A stretch of DNA of 34,972 bases, taken from assembly GCA_017395685.1 (NCBI GenBank), contig JAFQOD010000050.1:1-34972 (forward strand), in the 5' to 3' direction. The notes below the pieces were generated by a model that saw only the letters and a list, made by a program, of their open reading frames with translations, did not search any database and had not been told where the DNA came from. The DNA comes from Clostridia bacterium (GTDB lineage Bacteria; Bacillota; Clostridia; Christensenellales; Aristaeellaceae). Shown here piece after piece: positions 31,515-34,972 of the stretch (its first letter is position 1; the number at the start of each line of letters is the position of its first letter). Made by a program: the position numbers and the translations under genes.

Positions 31515-32744
31515 ATGAAAAAACTGCTCTCGTTGGTTTTGGCATTGGTTCTCACGCTCAGCCTCTGCGCCTCTGCGCTGGCTGAACCCGTAACCATCAC
31601 TTACGCCCATTTCTCCGGCGCCGGTGCCCAGGAAGAAACCCTCAAAAAGATGATCGCTGTATTTGAAGAAAAGAATCCCGATATCAAAGTCGATCTTCAG
31701 ATCACCGGTTATGATGATTACTTCACCAAGCTGGCCACTGTCATCGGCGGCAAAAACCCCCCCGATGTATTCGAAATGAATATGGAAAACTTCCTGGCGT
31801 ACATGCTGCGCAATGCCTGTGCGGATCTGAACGGCCTTGTGGATGCTTCCAGCTACTCCGAAGGCACGCTGGCCGCTGTTTCCTCCGACGGCAAGCTGTA
31901 TGCCGTTCCCATGAGCTTCTCCACCTGTGTGCTCATCTACAACAAGGCTTTGTTTGATCAGGCCGGTATCGCTTATCCCAATGACCAATGGACCTGGGCT
32001 GATGTGCAGATTGCTGCTGAAGCCATCAAGGCCCTGGGGGATGATATCTGGGGCATCTACCAGCCCATTACCTATAATGAATTCTACAAGTCTGTCAAGA
32101 GCAACGGCGGCAGCCTGCTCAATGAGGATTATACCGCCTTTACCGTCAATTCCGCCGAAAATGTGGCTGTTCTGGAAGCGATGGTCAAGCGCGTCCGGGG
32201 CGAAGGCCATGTGCAGCCCACCGCTGAGGATATGGCCGGCCGGGGCGACTGGGATCTGTTCCAGGAAGGCAAGCTGGGCATGATCATCACCGGTATCTGG
32301 GCATTCCCCACCTTTACCGAAAAGTGCTCCTTTGATTGGAATATCATCGTTGAGCCCGGCTATGCCACCAAATCCACTTTCTTCTTTGCCAATGTAAACT
32401 GCGTTTCTCCTTCCAGCGAAAAGAAGGAAGCGGCCGCCAGGTTTGCCGATGCCATGGGCTCCGATCCCGATATCGTCCAGCTGCGTCTGGATGCCAGCTG
32501 GGAGCTGCCCACCATCGCCGATCAGAGTAAGCTGAGCCAGTATGTTGAAGTCACCCCTCCCGCCAACCGCAAGGCCGTATTTGACAGCATGGATTTTGCT
32601 GCCGCTCCGCCCGCGCTGAAGGAATCCGGCGCTGCCAGCGAAATCATCAACAATGTGCTGAGCACCCTTGAAATGAATGACATTTCTGCCCAGGAAGCGC
32701 TGGATGATATTCAGCAGCAGCTGGAGGATGCCGGTCTTCTTTAA
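31515..32744 (+). CDS. ABC transporter sugar-binding protein
   Basis: A 409-residue extracellular solute-binding protein of the family-1 carbohydrate type. It captures sugar and delivers it to the two permeases. The signal peptide (1-23) ends ALA before EP. The Cys at 18 (LSLC) is not in a normal lipobox, so cleavage by signal peptidase I is more likely than lipid anchoring. Family features include VTITYAHFSGAGAQEETLKKMIAVFEEKNPDIKV, GGKNPPDVFEMN and WDLFQEGKLGMIITGIW. AAGAGGAGG precedes the ATG. The gene is rich in codons used by tpiA and pgk, consistent with high expression. It follows the hairpin at 31460. Confidence 0.93.
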   Translation: MKKLLSLVLALVLTLSLCASALAEPVTITYAHFSGAGAQEETLKKMIAVFEEKNPDIKVDLQITGYDDYFTKLATVIGGKNPPDVFEMNMENFLAYMLRNACADLNGLVDASSYSEGTLAAVSSDGKLYAVPMSFSTCVLIYNKALFDQAGIAYPNDQWTWADVQIAAEAIKALGDDIWGIYQPITYNEFYKSVKSNGGSLLNEDYTAFTVNSAENVAVLEAMVKRVRGEGHVQPTAEDMAGRGDWDLFQEGKLGMIITGIWAFPTFTEKCSFDWNIIVEPGYATKSTFFFANVNCVSPSSEKKEAAARFADAMGSDPDIVQLRLDASWELPTIADQSKLSQYVEVTPPANRKAVFDSMDFAAAPPALKESGAASEIINNVLSTLEMNDISAQEALDDIQQQLEDAGLL

Positions 32745-32762
32745 TCTCTGGGGAATCATTCA

Positions 32763-32792
32763 GAAGGGGAGGGCCCGTGCGCCTTCCCCTTC
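32763..32792 (+). promoter_or_regulatory. Hairpin between binding protein and GH125-like genes
   Basis: GAAGGGGA (32763-32770) pairs with TCCCCTTC (32785-32792), followed by a weak T-poor stretch. It could act as a partial terminator that lowers expression of the last gene. Confidence 0.45.
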
Positions 32793-32812
32793 GCTTCATC
32801 AGGAGGGCCCAT

Positions 32813-34591
32813 ATGAAGGCATATCAGGTGACAGGGAATGAATATGTTTCACTGCCGACCATTCGTGAAGAGGATGGCGCCATTGAAGGGATCAGCTGCT
32901 TGTATATGCAGCTGAAAGGCATGCTGGAGCTGAAGGGAAAGCATGGCCTGATTTCGCCCTATCTCACAATCGATGGGCAGCAGATTGATCTGGCCCCGGT
33001 CTGGGATCGGGCGCATGATTGGATTCCGGCGTTTCAATCAGATGGGCAGGGGATGCTGTTTCGCTGCTCGTATCTGGCGCCTGTGGGGGAGCGGGGCTTT
33101 ATCATCCATCTGGAAGGGGAAAATCACACCGAACAACCCCATCGCCTTTCAATCGGCGTCAGGGGCAGCTGGGATGAAACCCTTCATACGGTGAATGAGA
33201 GCATTCCCCTGGAGGCAGGAAAGCAGGTGAAGCTTTCCGGCTGGAATCATATGTTCGTCTTTCAGCAGGTACCGGGTATGCCCATGATTGCCCTGGCGCC
33301 CATTGTCGGCGATGATCAGCCGTTCAGCGAAATTGATCAGGGCGCTCAGTGGCGGCAGGATGGATTCCAATATGATATATATAAAGAAGAAATGTTGCTC
33401 AGCGGGCAGAAATTTCATTTGGATGTATATTGGGGGCTTGGTTATGAGGAAGTTGCCGCCGCTGCTTCCGCAAAGGAATTGCTGCGGCAGGGCTATCCCG
33501 CTTTGCTGGAGCGTACCATGCAATGGCTCTCTGCACGGGAAACCGCCTGTGAGGACAGCCATATCCGGAAGCTGCTGAATACCAATCGTTTTTTTGCCTT
33601 TTTCTTTGCTTCCGGCCGCACGATTGATACCGAAGAATTATGCATGATGACGTCGCGCAGCCCCCGGTATTATGTTTCCGCTGCGTATTGGGATCGGGAT
33701 AGCCTGCTATGGGCATTTCCTGCCATTGTGCAGGCGGATCCTTTGTATGCCCGGGAATTGCTGATGGCTGTTTTTCATCGCCAGGCCAGGCATTTTGGCA
33801 TTCACAGCCGTTATATCGACGGCACGGTGCTGGAGCCCGGATTTGAATTGGATGAATTGTGCGCGCCTGTGATCGCCCTGGAACGGTATATCCATCTTTC
33901 ACAGGATCGGACGATTCTCAAGGAAGCGGATATTGCATCTGCGCTGGGAAGCATTCTTTCCCGCCTTCGCTCCCGCAGGCATCCGGATACGGCGCTGTAT
34001 TCAACCTTTCTTCAGCCTACGGATGATATGCACAATTACCCGTATCTGACCTATGATAACGTGTTGGTATGGAAGGCGATGGGGCTGCTTGGGGAATGGC
34101 TGGATCGCCCGGAGCTGATGGATGAAGCCGCCCGGATCCGGGAAGCTATCAAAGCGCATTGCATCTTTGAGCATCAGGGAAAAGGGATCTATGCATGGTC
34201 CATCGATCTGGAGGGCCGCCGGGATATCTATGATGAGCCGCCGGGAAGCCTGCAGCTTTTGCCCTTCTATGGCTTTTGCGGTATGGATGATCCTGTATGG
34301 AGGAACACCGTATCGCAAATCCGCAGCCAGGATTATGAATTATCCTTTGCGGGGCATGCCATTGCCGAAATTGGCTGCAGGCATGCTCCCCATCCCTGGA
34401 TTCTATCGATCTGCAACAGCCTGCTCAGCGGGAATAAGGAGGCGGCGCTGAGGCATCTTCAGCATACCTCCATGGATCATGGCGTGGCCTGTGAAAGTGT
34501 GCATGAGGATACCGGTGAATGTACAACCGGCGCTGCCTTTGCCACCTGTGCCGGCTTCCTGGCATTTGCGCTGACGGAAGCGGTATGCTGA
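32813..34591 (+). CDS. (alpha/alpha)6-barrel glycoside hydrolase, GH125-like
   Basis: A 592-residue protein with no signal peptide. The first ~230 residues are beta-rich and may be a sandwich domain. The rest reads as a six-hairpin (alpha/alpha)6 barrel: SPRYYVSAAYWDRDSLLWAFP and EPGFELDELCAPVIALERYI resemble the WxRDS and ELDxLCxP motifs of GH125 exo-alpha-mannosidases and related GH15-type enzymes. I cannot fix the family firmly; the N-terminal domain is not usual for GH125. AGGAGGG precedes the ATG at 32813; an upstream GTG at 32777 has no good site. It is the last gene of the LacI operon, so it likely acts on the same sugar. Confidence 0.7.
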   Translation: MKAYQVTGNEYVSLPTIREEDGAIEGISCLYMQLKGMLELKGKHGLISPYLTIDGQQIDLAPVWDRAHDWIPAFQSDGQGMLFRCSYLAPVGERGFIIHLEGENHTEQPHRLSIGVRGSWDETLHTVNESIPLEAGKQVKLSGWNHMFVFQQVPGMPMIALAPIVGDDQPFSEIDQGAQWRQDGFQYDIYKEEMLLSGQKFHLDVYWGLGYEEVAAAASAKELLRQGYPALLERTMQWLSARETACEDSHIRKLLNTNRFFAFFFASGRTIDTEELCMMTSRSPRYYVSAAYWDRDSLLWAFPAIVQADPLYARELLMAVFHRQARHFGIHSRYIDGTVLEPGFELDELCAPVIALERYIHLSQDRTILKEADIASALGSILSRLRSRRHPDTALYSTFLQPTDDMHNYPYLTYDNVLVWKAMGLLGEWLDRPELMDEAARIREAIKAHCIFEHQGKGIYAWSIDLEGRRDIYDEPPGSLQLLPFYGFCGMDDPVWRNTVSQIRSQDYELSFAGHAIAEIGCRHAPHPWILSICNSLLSGNKEAALRHLQHTSMDHGVACESVHEDTGECTTGAAFATCAGFLAFALTEAVC

Positions 34592-34606
34592 TTCCTTGCG
34601 GGGATA

Positions 34607-34700
34607 CAATCCCTCCACCGCTAAAGCGGTCCCCCTCCCTTTCACAAGGGAGGCAGCAATCCCTCCGGCCTTTCAGGCCACCTCCCTTTCACAAGGGAGG
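34607..34700 (+). repeat. Two tandem copies of a dispersed CCTCCCTTTCACAAGGGAGG repeat
   Basis: Each unit reads CAATCCCTCC, a small variable hairpin (ACCGC/GCGGT at 34617-34630; GGCC/GGCC at 34667-34679), then CCTCCCT-TTCACA-AGGGAGG (34634-34653 and 34681-34700). The second is followed by CTTTTC. They start 16 bp after the operon's last stop codon and probably terminate it. Repeats of this kind are common between genes in gut Clostridia. Confidence 0.75.
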
Positions 34701-34722
34701 CTTTTCACAGGAAATTCCGCAT

Positions 34723-34747
34723 AAAAAAAGAACCGCATTGCTGCGGT
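34723..34747 (-). terminator. Minus-strand intrinsic terminator
   Basis: ACCGCA (34732-34737) pairs with TGCGGT (34742-34747). On the minus strand it is followed by CTTTTTTT (complement of 34723-34730). No minus-strand gene is seen upstream within the window, so it serves a gene or RNA beginning further right. Confidence 0.65.
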
Positions 34748-34972
34748 GCTTCAGACTGTCAAAAAACCCCTGGGATGCGTCGAAGGGCCGCAGCCCTTCG
34801 ACTTTGAATCCGCAGCCGGCGACATGGGCGCCGGCGAGGAGCAAAAGGATTTTGCTTCCTATATCAATTTACGACCGTAAAAATAGGTTTTTCAGCTCCA
34901 AATCTGGGGCTGAAAAACCATTTTTACAGTAAATGTGATGGATCGAATGAAAAACTGCTTCAGCAGATTTTC
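34748..34972. other. Structured intergenic sequence without a gene
   Basis: No reading frame of merit. It holds a 10-bp hairpin GTCGAAGGGC/GCCCTTCGAC (34779-34802), GCCGGCG/CGCCGGC (34815-34835), and a 19-bp inverted repeat with one mismatch or bulge (34877-34895 with 34909-34927, centre CTGGGGC). It may be repeat debris, an RNA on the minus strand, or the end of a mobile element. Confidence 0.5.

Noticed and set aside
1-34972. tRNA or rRNA genes
   Set aside because: No cloverleaf with TTC-loop sequence and no rRNA-like stretch was recognised, though a covariance scan was not possible.

Overview
The window looks like chromosome from an endospore-forming Clostridia-type Firmicute, probably an uncultured gut or rumen lineage. 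The evidence is an intact pro-sigma-K gene, two CotH-family spore-coat kinases, a SipW/TasA-type secreted protein, cggR-pgk-tpiA glycolysis genes, TTGACA/TATAAT promoters, strong AGGAGG ribosome binding sites and a high-molecular-weight rubredoxin typical of anaerobes. Species cannot be named from this sequence.

Layout. 1-138: end of an IS3-like insertion sequence cut by the window edge. 167-4070 (minus): a secreted SH3-domain protein, then a nagA/ROK pair for amino-sugar use. 4264-5169 (plus): a divergent TIM-barrel epimerase. 5170-5672: repeat-rich, no gene. 5673-9084 (minus): a flavin reductase/rubredoxin fusion, then the tail of an operon running Smr protein -> glutamine-amidotransferase-like hydrolase -> phosphoesterase -> endonuclease-IV-like TIM barrel. 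9254-10783 (plus): secreted protein of unknown function. 10844-14425 (minus): cggR, pgk and tpiA, with no gapA. 14651-22066 (plus): CotH kinase, MATE exporter, small unknown protein, a second CotH kinase with a lamin-tail domain, a TIM-barrel epimerase and sigK. 22168-24258 (minus): SipW-type beta-helix surface protein followed by a headless homologous fragment. 24544-34591 (plus): LacI regulator, GH31 glycosidase, GH65 phosphorylase, two ABC sugar permeases, solute-binding protein and a GH125-like glycosidase. 34592-34972: hairpin-rich intergenic repeats.

How the genes work together. The last block reads as one sugar-utilisation operon: a binding protein and two permeases import an alpha-linked oligosaccharide (no ATPase gene is present, so a shared one is implied), and GH31, GH65 and the GH125-like enzyme break it down under LacI control. 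The nagA/ROK pair would feed N-acetylglucosamine into glycolysis, where CggR probably controls pgk and tpiA.

The least expected material is between genes. Two ~110-bp elements share a hairpin of identical geometry but different sequence. Two AATTC-rich inverted-repeat elements each abut a stop codon. The IS end carries a hairpin that would hide the transposase ribosome binding site only on read-through transcripts.
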